Shown: piece by piece, positions 1 through 12,600 of the stretch | How positions within the stretch are numbered: the stretch's first letter is position 1 | Layout of the letters: every line of letters starts with the position of its first letter | From: Temnopleurus reevesii | Lineage: Eukaryota; Echinodermata; Echinoidea; Temnopleuroida; Temnopleuridae | Assembly (NCBI GenBank): GCA_036244855.1 | Contig: BQKZ01000358.1 | Coordinates: 79,344 to 143,343 of the forward strand | Direction: 5' to 3' | DNA: 64,000 bases | Made by a program: the position numbers and the translations under genes | Notes under the pieces: model-generated | Database searches by the model: none | What the model was told of the DNA's origin: nothing | What the model saw: the letters and a program-made list of their open reading frames with translations, nothing else

Positions 1-444
1 GAACAAACTAATACTGAAGATCTTTTATATGATATATCGTAAAAACATCACCTGATTAACCCACGGCAAGCAAGAAAAACTAATCTTTTTTAATCTATAG
101 CTTTCAGCTTGAGCATTGATTGATTGGCTTAGAGACACCTAATCAATCTAATATTCTTAAAAATAAATTCATTTCTGAGGCAATGGACACGCCTTTAAAA
201 ACTAGGTTTTCGGACAATCGCGTACATTCGAAACAACACAGGATCTACGCCATTTTCCTTCAATTTGTTTACTCAATTATTAATTTATGTATAAATTAAT
301 CTATCATTTGATTACAATTGTAAATTGTTAGCCTGTACACCATTGATTTATTTTTGTTGCTGAAAAAGAGTTTTAAAAAATGTTATATTTAATTGCATTG
401 AATGGAACGTTTACATATTTTCTAAATTGTCCCTATTTCATCAG
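1..444. other. Intron of gene 1, upstream exons off window
   Basis: AT-rich sequence without a recognisable exon before the DSL exon acceptor. The ATG at 380 lies in frame but within the intron, so it is not a start. Confidence 0.6.
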
Positions 445-607
445 GCTTATGATAGACGTTAAGTTGTACTGTGATTCGCATTACTACGGTCCAGAGTGTT
501 CGGTGTACTGTCGACCTAGAGGAGATGGAATAGATCACTTCTACTGTGACCCTCTGACAGGGGACATCATCTGCCATGCTGGATATACGGGAGAACGATG
601 TGAAGTG
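445..607 (+). CDS. Gene 1 exon: DSL domain
   Basis: The acceptor is ccctatttcatcag just before 445 and the donor is GTATGT at 608. The first base completes a codon of the missing upstream exon, and the exon ends in phase 0. It encodes a full six-cysteine DSL module, with the Notch-contacting loop in near-canonical form ([13 protein letters not shown], 11 residues between cysteines as in Jagged). Gene 2 exon 5 has the same boundaries and phases. Confidence 0.85.
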
Positions 608-3600
608 GTATGTATCGAATCATCACCACTATCACCGCCTCATCCATCATCATCATCATCATCATCACATTCATCATCGTCATCACCAGATTCACTATCA
701 TCATCATCATCATCACCATCATATGAACATCTCGTATAATCATACAACTGTTCCATAATGTGTTGTGCAAATAAAAGCCAAGCGATCTTCAACAGCCGAG
801 TCCCTCTCAGTACAAGGCAGTTGACCTAGAGGAGATGGAATTGATCGCTTCTACTGTGACCTTTTGACAGGGGACATCATCTGCCATGCTGAATATACGA
901 ATCATCACAATTATCACCACCACCATCACTACCACTAACATCACCACTATCAACATCGTCGCCATCACCATCACCATCATCACATCCATTGTTTGATGGC
1001 TATAGATTGAGATGGATGTGCTTTAATGGCTTAACTATCATTCAGATGCCTGGAAGCACAATATGGTTAACGAGAAGTACATCGATAATGACTTTGTCCT
1101 TTCAATGTGTCCCTATCATTAAAGTTCTATTTAACTCAACGTATTAAAAACATTTAATCTTCTTCAGGAAATTGATGAATGCGTTTCAGGACCCTGTCAA
1201 AATAACGGAACGTGTCATGATGTGGTGAATGGTTACTGGTGTACCTGTCAGGAGGGAACTACCGGTGAGTTACATTCTATTATTCTGTATAAGAGTAAAT
1301 TAAATTGACACACAATGTCAACATAGAATTAGAAGAAATTGAGTTAGTACACACATTAAGCAGAACGTACAAACAAATTGGACAGATTACACAGCTCCCA
1401 TACGATTATTCACAATAGCTGTTGAATAAATAGTAAATAAATGAATAACACGATGTTAACTATTTCCGAAAAGTTAACTCGAAGGCAAACAGTAGATCCG
1501 TACACCGTGTATTCAACACGGTACCGATTTCAATAGCATTACAAAAGGCCATTGAAATTGCGTTTGACTTTACTTTTCGAAAATACTTTATATCGTGTTG
1601 AATGAATTTTTCCTTATTTTACGAAAAATTGTCGGACAGGTGTCGCACCTTCGATAATCACATCGGTTAATCTTTGATAAAACATGTTTGTCAGTTGAAA
1701 CATTTATATCGCTGATAACTTATTATATTTATGTACTATATTTACGAAATAATGAAAATTGTTTTCACAGGTAATGTGTGTCAAAAGAACCCCGATGACT
1801 GCTTACGTCACGAGTGCATAAACGGAGCATCGTGTGTTGATGGGTATGCAGATTACACATGCATCTGCCCACCTGGATTCAATGGCCGATATTGCGAGTT
1901 CAACATCAATGAATGTGCCAGCTATCCATGTCAGAACAGCGCTATCTGTTCAGACGGAATCGATGGATACATATGTCTTTGTGTTCCTGGATACACTGGA
2001 AGCCACTGCGAAATTAACATTGATGAATGTGCTAGTGATCCTTGCTTCAACGGTGCAAGTTGTATTGATAGGGTGAAAAGGTATAACTGCAGATGCATCA
2101 AAGGATATGAAGGGGTGCACTGTGAAGTGGACATAGACGAGTGTGCCAGTGATCCCTGTCAACATGGGGCAACCTGCAAGGATGAAGTCAATGGATTTGA
2201 ATGTGTATGCAATCCGGGATATCAGGGAAAGTTTTGCCATGTAAACATAAATGAATGCAAGAGTAGTCCATGTTTGAACGGCGCCAGCTGCTTAGATGGA
2301 ATCAATGGATACAACTGTAGTTGTGTCCCTGGGTATGATGGCATACACTGTGAGGTCAACATTGATGAGTGTAGCAGCAGTCCTTGTATCCATGGAAGCA
2401 CCTGTAATGACCTTGTGAATAGGTATCGATGTGATTGCCTCCCAGGGTATGAGGGAGACGAATGTCAGATTGAGATAGACGAGTGTCAGAGTGATCCTTG
2501 TCAGAATGAAGCTCCGTGTGTTGATATTGTTAATGGTTATCTTTGTGAATGTCTACCTGGATATGAAGGAGTACAATGTGAGACAGATACGGATGAATGC
2601 CATAGTAGCCCATGTCAAAATGCCGGTAGCTGTTTGGATAGAGTCAATGGATACGTCTGCGAATGCGTTGATGGCTTTGAAGGAACTAATTGCGAAATAA
2701 ACATAGATGAATGCGAAAGTGGACCTTGCCACAACCAAGGAACTTGTGAGGATCGAGTTAACGGCTATACTTGCACCTGTATGCCAGGATTCACAGGAGT
2801 GGAATGTGAAATCAACGTAAACGAATGTGCTAGTTCCCCTTGCAAAAACGATGGGTCTTGTGTAGATCAAGTGAATGGTTACATCTGTGAATGCACTCCT
2901 GGATATACTGGCGTCTTGTGTGAAATAAACATTGATGAATGCGCTTCATCCCCTTGTATGAATGATGCAACCTGCACCGATGAGGTTAATGGATACACAT
3001 GCACTTGTAGTCCAGGATACACCGATATACACTGCGATGTTGAAATCAACGAATGCGCTAGCGTCGTTTGCCAATACGGCGGGACATGTGTTGATTTAAT
3101 CAATAGATATGAATGTATCTGCTCACCTGGATATAATGGATTACAATGTGAAAATAATATCGATGAATGCGCTAGTGAACCGTGTCAACATGGCGCCACT
3201 TGTGAAGACCGCGTCAATGCATATCAATGTAACTGCGTGTCCGGCTACGAAGGAGTGGACTGTGAAATTGACATTGATGAGTGCTCCAGCTCACCATGTG
3301 AGAATCGTGCAACTTGTGTGGATAGGGTCAATGGATATACATGCACATGTCTCCCAGGATACGAAGGTGTGCATTGCCAGATCAATATTGATGAATGTTC
3401 CAGCAACCCTTGTGAAAATGGTGCGCTCTGTGTTGACAAGGTCAACCAATATCGGTGCAAATGTAAGGCAGGATACACAGGAATACACTGCGAAACTGAA
3501 GTTGATGAGTGCTCGAGCAATCCTTGCGAAAACAATGGTCTGTGTGTGGATAAGATAAACGGATATACATGTGAATGTGTTCCAGGATATACAGGGACAC

Positions 3601-6600
3601 ACTGTGAAGTAAACATTGATGAGTGTGCTAGCTCACCCTGTCAAAATGAAGCGACTTGTGAAGATGGTATCAATCAATTCAGCTGCATCTGTCTACCAGG
3701 TTACAAAGGACCAATATGTGAAATTAACATTGATGAATGTGGAAGTAATCCGTGTTTGAACAATGCTACATGCCAGGACGAAATAAATAGATATAGTTGT
3801 TTGTGTGTTCCTGGATTTGAGGGTGTGCACTGTGAGACAAACATTGATGAATGTTACTCTGACCCCTGTGCCAATGGTGCTTCTTGTATGGATGATGTCA
3901 ACGGCTATACATGTGAATGTGCTCCTGGTTATGATGGTGTCCACTGTGAAAATGACGTCGATGAATGCCACAGTTCTCCGTGTTTGAATGGTGCTCAATG
4001 CATTGACCGAGTTAACCGATACAGGTGCAAATGTCTACCCGGATATGAAGGTACTCATTGTGAGGTTGATATTAATGAATGTGAGAGCGATCCGTGTTTG
4101 AACGGCGCTTCGTGCGTAGATGAAGTCGACCACTATGTTTGTATCTGCATTCTGGGGTTTGAAGGAGTTACGTGTGAAACCAATATAGATGAATGCAGCA
4201 GCAATCCATGTCAGAATAATGCCACGTGTGTGGATCACATCAACCGATACACATGTGACTGCTTACCAGGATTTGACAGCGTACATTGCCATGTGGATAT
4301 AGATGAATGTGCAAGCGACCCGTGTCAACATGAATCCATTTGTGATGATCAGATCGATAGGTATCAGTGCCACTGCCGTCCTGGATACAGGGGAATCCAT
4401 TGTGAAAGCGAGATCGACGAGTGTCAAAGTAACCCCTGTCTTCATGGTGCAACCTGCATGGATAAAGTCAATCGTTATAAATGTAAATGCTTGCCTGGAT
4501 ACTCAGGTGACCACTGTGAAGTAAACATAGATGAATGTGAAAGTTCACCTTGTGAAAATAACGGGATATGTGAGGACCATGTCAACCATTATACTTGCCT
4601 GTGTCAACCAGGATTCAGTGGGCGAGTTTGCGAGGTCAACATTCAAGAGTGCAACAGCAATCCTTGTATGAACAATGCCACTTGTAATGATGGTATCAAT
4701 GAATACCAATGTGACTGTCATTCTGGTTTTGAAGGAACACACTGTGAGGTGAACATTGACGAGTGTGGATCAAATCCTTGCCAATATGGATCAACATGTT
4801 ATGATGGGATTAATGGCTATACCTGTAACTGTGCTCCAGGGTACATTGGCCTCCACTGTGAACAGGAAGTTGATGAATGCGAGAGCTTGCCTTGCCAAAA
4901 CGATGCTAGATGCGTGGATCGTGTAAATGGATACCACTGTAGATGTGTTACAGGGTTTATTGGTATTCACTGTGAAACTGAAATCAATGAATGTGAATCA
5001 GGACCATGCCAGAACGGTGCGACTTGTCTTAATATGGTTGGGAGATTCGTTTGTACATGTACACCAGGATATAACGGTACACACTGTGAAGTAAATATTG
5101 ATGAATGCGAAAGCTCTCCATGTATGAATGGGGCTACTTGTAGAGATGAAGTCAACGGATACACATGTGAATGTGTAGATGGATATGATGGTATACATTG
5201 TGAATCGGAAATTAACGAATGCTCAAGTAGTCCATGTCAGAATGGTGCTCTCTGCTCCAACCTTGTCAATGAATATGAATGTATCTGCAAAGCAGGCTTT
5301 ACCGGTGTCCATTGTGAGATAGATATCGATGAATGCATCAGCGGACCTTGCATGAACAATGCAACTTGTGTCGATCGTGTCAATAGATATAAATGCAAAT
5401 GCGTCCCAGGATATGAAGGAACGCATTGTGAAACTAACACCGATGAATGTAAAAGCCTACCATGTCAAAATAATGCAGTTTGTGTGGATGAAATCAACCA
5501 GTTTTCTTGTCAGTGCCTTCCTGGATTCGAAGGCACTCTCTGTGAAGTAAATATCGATGAATGCAGTAGCCTTCCATGCCAGAACAATGCAACCTGTCTA
5601 GATCAAATCAATGGATACTCCTGTGCCTGTCTTCCTGGTTTCGAAGGAATTCATTGTGAAACAAATATTGATGAGTGCTCCTCATCTCCGTGTCAGAATG
5701 AAGCAACATGTACAGACGCCATTAATGGTTTCTACTGCGATTGTTTATCAGGGTACGTAGGGATACACTGTGAAACAGACGTCGATGAATGTTCAAGTGG
5801 TCCATGCCAAAACGGGGCGCTTTGTGTCGACCGAGTGAACAAATATAAATGTCGATGTTTGGACGGTTTCGAGGGAACACACTGTGAGATTAATATCGAT
5901 GAATGTGAAAGCAACCCATGTCAAAATGATGCTACCTGCATGGATATGATCAATGGTTTCGAATGTACCTGCGTTCCTGGATTTACCGGTTTAATTTGTG
6001 AAACAAACATAAATGAGTGTATAAGCGAGCCGTGCCTTAATAACGGAACTTGTGTAGACTTAATTGATGGATATAGATGCCTTTGTCTTGATGGGTACAA
6101 TGGGCGGCATTGCAATAATGACATTGATGAATGCGATAGTAGTCCTTGTTTGAACAATGCTACATGCATTGATCTTGTTGACAGATACGAGTGTCGATGT
6201 AAACCTGGATATGAAGGAGTACATTGTGAAGGGGACATCAACGAATGTTACTCTTTCCCATGTGAAAATGGTGCGACGTGTATAGATATGATTAACGGTT
6301 ACGATTGTGAATGCCTTCCAGGATACGAAGGGATCCATTGTGGGATAGAAACAGATGAGTGCGAAAGCAATCCATGTCAAAACGCGGGAACGTGTGTCGA
6401 TCGAATCAACAAATACAAGTGTAAATGTAGGGCTGGATTTGAGGGAAATGAATGCCAAGTTGACATAGATGAATGCAGCAGTGATCCATGTACTAATGGT
6501 GCGTCTTGTTGGGACGTTATCAACGGATTCGTATGTGAATGCGCTGAAGGATATGATGGAATACACTGCGAGATCAATATTGATGAATGCGAAAGCGGTC

Positions 6601-9600
6601 CTTGTGAAAACGGTGCTACGTGTGTAGATGAGGTCAATGGATATACGTGTACCTGTGATTCCGGATTCGAAGGCACATTCTGTCAGATAAACATCGATGA
6701 GTGTGAAAGTAGCCCATGCTTGAATGGAGCAAGCTGTCTTGACAAGGTAAATGGGTACAGGTGCCAATGTGCAGAAGGGTACGATGGAATTCTGTGTGAG
6801 ATCGACATCGACGAGTGTGCATCTTTACCTTGTCAAAATGGTGGTCGATGTGAAGACATGGTGAACGCTTATACCTGTCACTGCGAAGAAGGTTTCGACG
6901 GAATACACTGTGAATATAACATCAACGAGTGCCTCAGTAATCCATGTTTGAATTCGGCGACCTGTTTGGATATGATCGCTGGATATCTTTGCGAATGCAG
7001 CCCGGGTTATACCGGTGTCCACTGTGAAACTGACATTGATGAATGTACTAGATCTCCTTGTGCGAATGGAGCAACATGCATGGATGAGGTTAACGGGTAT
7101 AGATGTTCATGCGCTCCCGGCTATAAAGGTGTCCTCTGCGAAGTGGACATTGACGAGTGTGCCAGTAGTCCATGCCAGAATAACGCTACATGTGTGGATA
7201 AAGTTGATAGATATAAATGTATATGTGTTGCTGGTTTTCGGGGAAAGGAATGTCAAACTAACTATGATGAATGCACTAGCAATCCCTGTTTGAACAATGG
7301 TCGGTGCGAAGACGGTGTGAATGACTACATATGCCATTGCCAACCAGGATATACCGGCATTCTCTGTGAAACAAATATCGATGAATGCGAATCATCCCCA
7401 TGTGAAAATAAAGCCTTATGCATAGATCATGTCGACGGTTTTACCTGTGATTGTATGGATGGTTTCGATGGAACCTTCTGCTCAAATGATATTGACGAGT
7501 GTTTTAGTGATCCGTGTTTGAATAACGGAAGCTGCTCTGACTTAGTAAATGGCTTTGAATGCAGTTGTGTACCAGGATTTGAAGGACCAATATGTGAAGC
7601 AAACATAAATGAATGTCGAAGTAACCCATGTCTTAACAATGGAGAGTGCGTTGATTACATCAATAAGTATTTCTGCCAATGTGCTGCAGGATACGAAGGA
7701 GTACAGTGCGAATATGAAATTGATGAATGTGCTAGCAGTCCTTGTCAGAATGATGCCGACTGTCAAGATCGAGTTGATGGCTACCATTGCGAATGCGTTC
7801 CCGGGTATGAAGGTACCCACTGTGAAATAGACATAGACGAATGCTCAAGTCAACCGTGTCTTAACAGAGCTACTTGTCGCGACATGATAAATGGATACGA
7901 GTGTCTGTGCAGAGACGGCTATGACGGGGTGAACTGTGGAAATAACATAAACGAATGCCTCAGTGATCCTTGTTTTAATCAAGGAACCTGCAAGGACAAG
8001 GTCAATCGATATAAATGCTTATGTCAGGATGGGTTTGAAGGAGTCCACTGCGAAGTAGATATTAATGAATGCACGAGTTATCCTTGTGTGAACGCGGGCT
8101 TATGTTTTGACCAGGTGAATGGCTACCAGTGTTCCTGCCAACCGGGATTTACTGGTGAACACTGCGAATTAGAAATCAACGAATGCAGCAGTGAACCGTG
8201 TCAAAACAAAGCGTCTTGCGTTGATTTTGTTAACAGATATGAATGCGAATGCAGACCTGGATATAAAGGCCTTCACTGTGAAATTGACATAGATGAATGT
8301 GGGAGTAATCCCTGCTTAAACGACGCAACATGCATTGATAAAGTGAACCGGTTTCGATGTTCCTGTGCTCCTGGCTACACCGGGGAGTTGTGTGGAATAG
8401 ATATAAACGAGTGTCAGAGTTCCCCGTGCCAAAATGATGCAAGATGTCAGGACCAGGTCAATGGATATATGTGCATATGTCCTTTTGGATTTGATGGACG
8501 GCATTGCGAAGTTAATATTGATGAATGTGCAAGCTCCCCTTGCCAGAACGAAGGACAATGCATAGACAGAGTAAACGGCTACGACTGTCAATGCGAAGCG
8601 GGTTTCACCGGAACGGAATGCGAAACGAATGTGAATGAATGCTCAAGCAATCCTTGTCAGCATGATTCGGAGTGCATGGATGAGGTCAATGGATACATAT
8701 GCATATGCAGCCCTGGTACAGAAGGTATACACTGTGAAATTGACATCAATGAGTGCATAAGTCAACCATGTGAGAATGGAGCGAGGTGCAAAGACCAGAT
8801 GAATGGTTATAGATGCCGATGTTCAACCGGGTTCGATGGTGTACATTGCGAAATCAACATAGATGAGTGTGGGAGCTCACCGTGTCAGAATATGGCATCT
8901 TGCCTGGACGCTGTGAACGGATATTCCTGCAATTGTCGGCCAGGATTTACAGGAACACATTGTGAAGTGAATATCGACGAATGTGCAAGCGACCCGTGTG
9001 AACATGGAGGCATGTGTAGGGATCAGGTCAATAGATACACATGCCAATGTCCTGCAGGATACGATGGCAGTCGTTGTGAAAATGATATCGATGAGTGTGA
9101 AAGCTCCCCTTGTCAGAACGGAGCAGACTGCACAGACTCCATTGATGAATATACATGTGAATGCTTAGATGGATACTCTGGAACGAATTGTCAGGTTGAT
9201 ATTGATGAGTGTGCCAGCCAGCCATGTAGGAATGATGGAAGATGTTATGACAAGACCAATGGATACAGTTGCTCCTGTGCTGCTGGCTTTGAGGGAACTC
9301 AGTGTCAAATCAATGTGGATGAATGCAACAGTTCACCATGTCAGAACAGAGGGTATTGCAGAGACCAGATCAATTCATTTTTATGTGACTGTGATGCAGG
9401 ATATGAAGGGACCTTCTGTGAAATCAATATCGATGAGTGCGCTAGTAATCCATGTGAATATGCCTCTACCTGCTACGACAAGATCGACGGATATGGGTGC
9501 GAATGTCTTCCCGGTTACTATGGAGTGCACTGCGAATATGAGAGAGATGAATGCCTGAGCGAACCATGCGGACATGGTGGGAAATGCATTAACGAGATAG

Positions 9601-12600
9601 ACAGATTTACTTGCAACTGCTCAGCTGGATATGAGGGGATAACTTGTGAAATTGATATAGACGAATGCCACAGTCAACCATGTCAAAATGAGGGAATTTG
9701 CTTTGACAGAGTCGATGGTTATGACTGCAAATGCGTTGATGGATATGGTGGAAAGGATTGCCAGTTTGATATTGATGAATGTGCTAGTGATCCCTGTCAG
9801 CATGGTGCTACTTGCAATGACTTTGTAAATGGATACACCTGCACATGCCGGGTTGGTTTCGAGGGTACTTTTTGTGAAACGAATATCAACGAATGTGCAA
9901 GCAACCCTTGTTCAAGCTATGGGCGGTGCGTGGATGGAATTAACGGATACCGGTGCCGATGTAGACCTGGCTTCATGGGTCGTCTTTGTGAAATCGACAT
10001 TGACGAATGTCAAAGTAATCCATGCTTACATGGAAGTAGGTGAGTCGATGGCCTAAATGGATACAGGTGCCTGTGCAGAGCGGGCTATCAAGGGTTCCGC
10101 TGCAGAGATGAAGTGGACGAGTGTCTCAGTAACCCATGCTTGAATGGCATATGCCTTGACAGACTAAATGGATATCGCTGTCATTGCATCAAGGGATTTT
10201 ATGGTAGAAATTGTGGAATTAACAGAGATGAATGCGACAGCGAACCTTGTCTAAATGGTGCTACATGCCAAGATGGAATTGACAATTATTACTGCGAATG
10301 TCCACCAGGATACGAAGGAATCCACTGTGAAATCATAACCGACGAGTGCCAGAGTAGACCGTGTATGAACGGTGCAACCTGCGTTGATGGTTTTAAGGAG
10401 TATACCTGTAAATGCATCCCTGGGTTCGAAGGTAACAACTGTGAGATAAACATAAATGACTGTGCAAGTAATCCATGTCAAAATCGAGCTACTTGTCTGG
10501 ATGGTATTGAAAGCTACTCATGCCAATGTGTCCTCGGTTACAGAGGTGAACACTGAGAGATTGAAATCAACGAATGCGACAGTCAACCCTGTAAGAATGA
10601 TGGAACATGTCTTAATGGTGTGAACAGTTTCTTTTGCTACTGCCCACAGGGCTACGAAGGTTGGTTGTGTGAGATAGAAATAGATGAATGTGAAAGCAAT
10701 CCTTGTCTTCATGGAGGAAAATGTAAGGATGTTACGGCCGGATTCACCTGTCAATGTGAAGATGGATTCAATGGAACACGGTGCGAGACAGTTCTTGATC
10801 AGTGTAAACTCAACCCATGCTACGGAAATGCTACTTGTGTTACCAAGGATAGCAATTTCAAGTAAGTGCGAGATAAAGTATAGGGAAGGATTTTACCTTT
10901 CGGACTCTACAAAGTCCAAATAGTCGAAGAAAATGTCTAAAGTAAAAATATATTTCATGATAAGAAATCAGATAGTCTATGCAGCATAATGTAAATTGTT
11001 ATATTCACTACAATTTTCTTGTCTTGTTTTCAGTCTTGGAATCATGTGATAATCTAAATGCACGACTATTTCAGACGTTTAATATTATGACATCAAGTAG
11101 TCTATACAGTCTAATGTAGATTATTTACCTCGCTACAGTTGTAAGAATCGTTAAATCATGGGATGATAAAAAAGCATGAATGCTTCAGGGAATTGATAAT
11201 TACAAAAAAGAAATACGTTATAAAGAGCATAATATCCATATGAACTATATGTTTTATTTTTAGCTGCCTCTGTCCTCCTGGGTATTCGGGGCCAGATTGT
11301 GCCGACTATGACGAAGAAGGATGTGGGTCAATAAAGTGCTTCAACGGTCAGTGTCTACTCGACAAAAGAAGAGAATATATGGTGACATACATCTGTCAAT
11401 GTATTCGTGGATTCATCGGAGTCGAATGCGACACATGTGAGTGATGTTTCTCATACAATACATATTCTAAAATGAATTAAAAGACAAAAATATTAATAAA
11501 TAGACAAAAAAGAATACTTATAACAACTTGGGATAATACCGGTTTTCTCATTCTGTCATTAATTAGAATGTTTCAGGCCAGTAATGAATTTCAATTTTCC
11601 CAATACAGTCTTGTCTGAAAAAATAAGGAATGTATGATATCAGCATTGCTCAAGCAATTCCATGAACACTGTAAAATTGATAAGACTGCAAATTGAGATG
11701 AAGACGGTCATAGGAAAGTATTACATAATGCGGTTGGTGAAGAGTAAGACATTAACCATTCCATCTCTTTCTATTTCCTCCTCTCTTCCTCTTGATTCCT
11801 TACTCTTAATAATTGAAGATGTACCGAACATCACTGCAAGCGTGTTGATTGAGGAGAAACACACTCAACTGAGAGAACTGGAATACAAGATGAAGGAAGT
11901 CTTAATAGAAGCCATGGAGACAAGCGAGGACATGCATAATTGTTCCAATGTGGACATCTCTATAATAGATAGTACCACGGGCAATGGAGCTTTATCAGGG
12001 TAATCATGACTCAATAAACTCAGTGACAAATCCTAACTAGATCTTCATTTTACCCATTCTTATTAGGGAAGCATGACATTCGACATCTCTTTGACACTTC
12101 TAAAATGATTGGATAAGAGATAACACATTCAAGTAAACTTTATTCTTTATTGTCTGCTTCTTGGATATTATGAATCAAATTTGAAGGCCCTGTATTCATA
12201 AGTCCATTGAACAAGCTTGTCTGTCGCTTTATCAAAAATTGAAGATGACACTTTTTTTTGTATTGAGATATGTAAGCGATCGAAATACAATAAAACCTAA
12301 ATCAAGAATACAGGCTTTCATAGATGACGCTACTTACTTGCTGTAAAAAGATTAAAATTCAACACTAATATATTTTACTCAGATGAAAAACAAATAAAAT
12401 ATCATGATGCAAAGTACAGAATAAATATTTAAAAAATTGTGTAAAAGGAATTGTGGAGAAAAATATTGGCGATACAATTTAAAAAAGACATATAAGTATG
12501 GTCCAGTATCTGAGGTCTGCACCTTTTCTCATTACCAAATAGAGTACCGTGATGAATAAACTATAAAGTTGAAAGGCAATTCGTTGCTTTGCCTATGATT

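Noticed and set aside
380..739. ATG at 380 as start of a small DSL-His/Ser protein
   Set aside because: A clear acceptor at 444 and donor at 608 bracket the DSL exon; the rest is intron microsatellite.
1731..1770. ATG at 1731 as start of a secreted EGF protein
   Set aside because: It sits in the intron before a strong acceptor at 1770; the frame joins the preceding EGF exon in phase and completes its last cysteine.
1834..9803. Many minus-strand and off-frame open frames across the EGF exon of gene 1
   Set aside because: They are shadows of the 114-nt EGF repeat; they follow its period and have no start context, splice logic or known domain.
1771..10861. Gene 1 as a Notch receptor
   Set aside because: It has a DSL exon upstream, and no LNR cysteine repeats, ankyrin repeats or RAM region; the TM is followed by a stop within a dozen residues.
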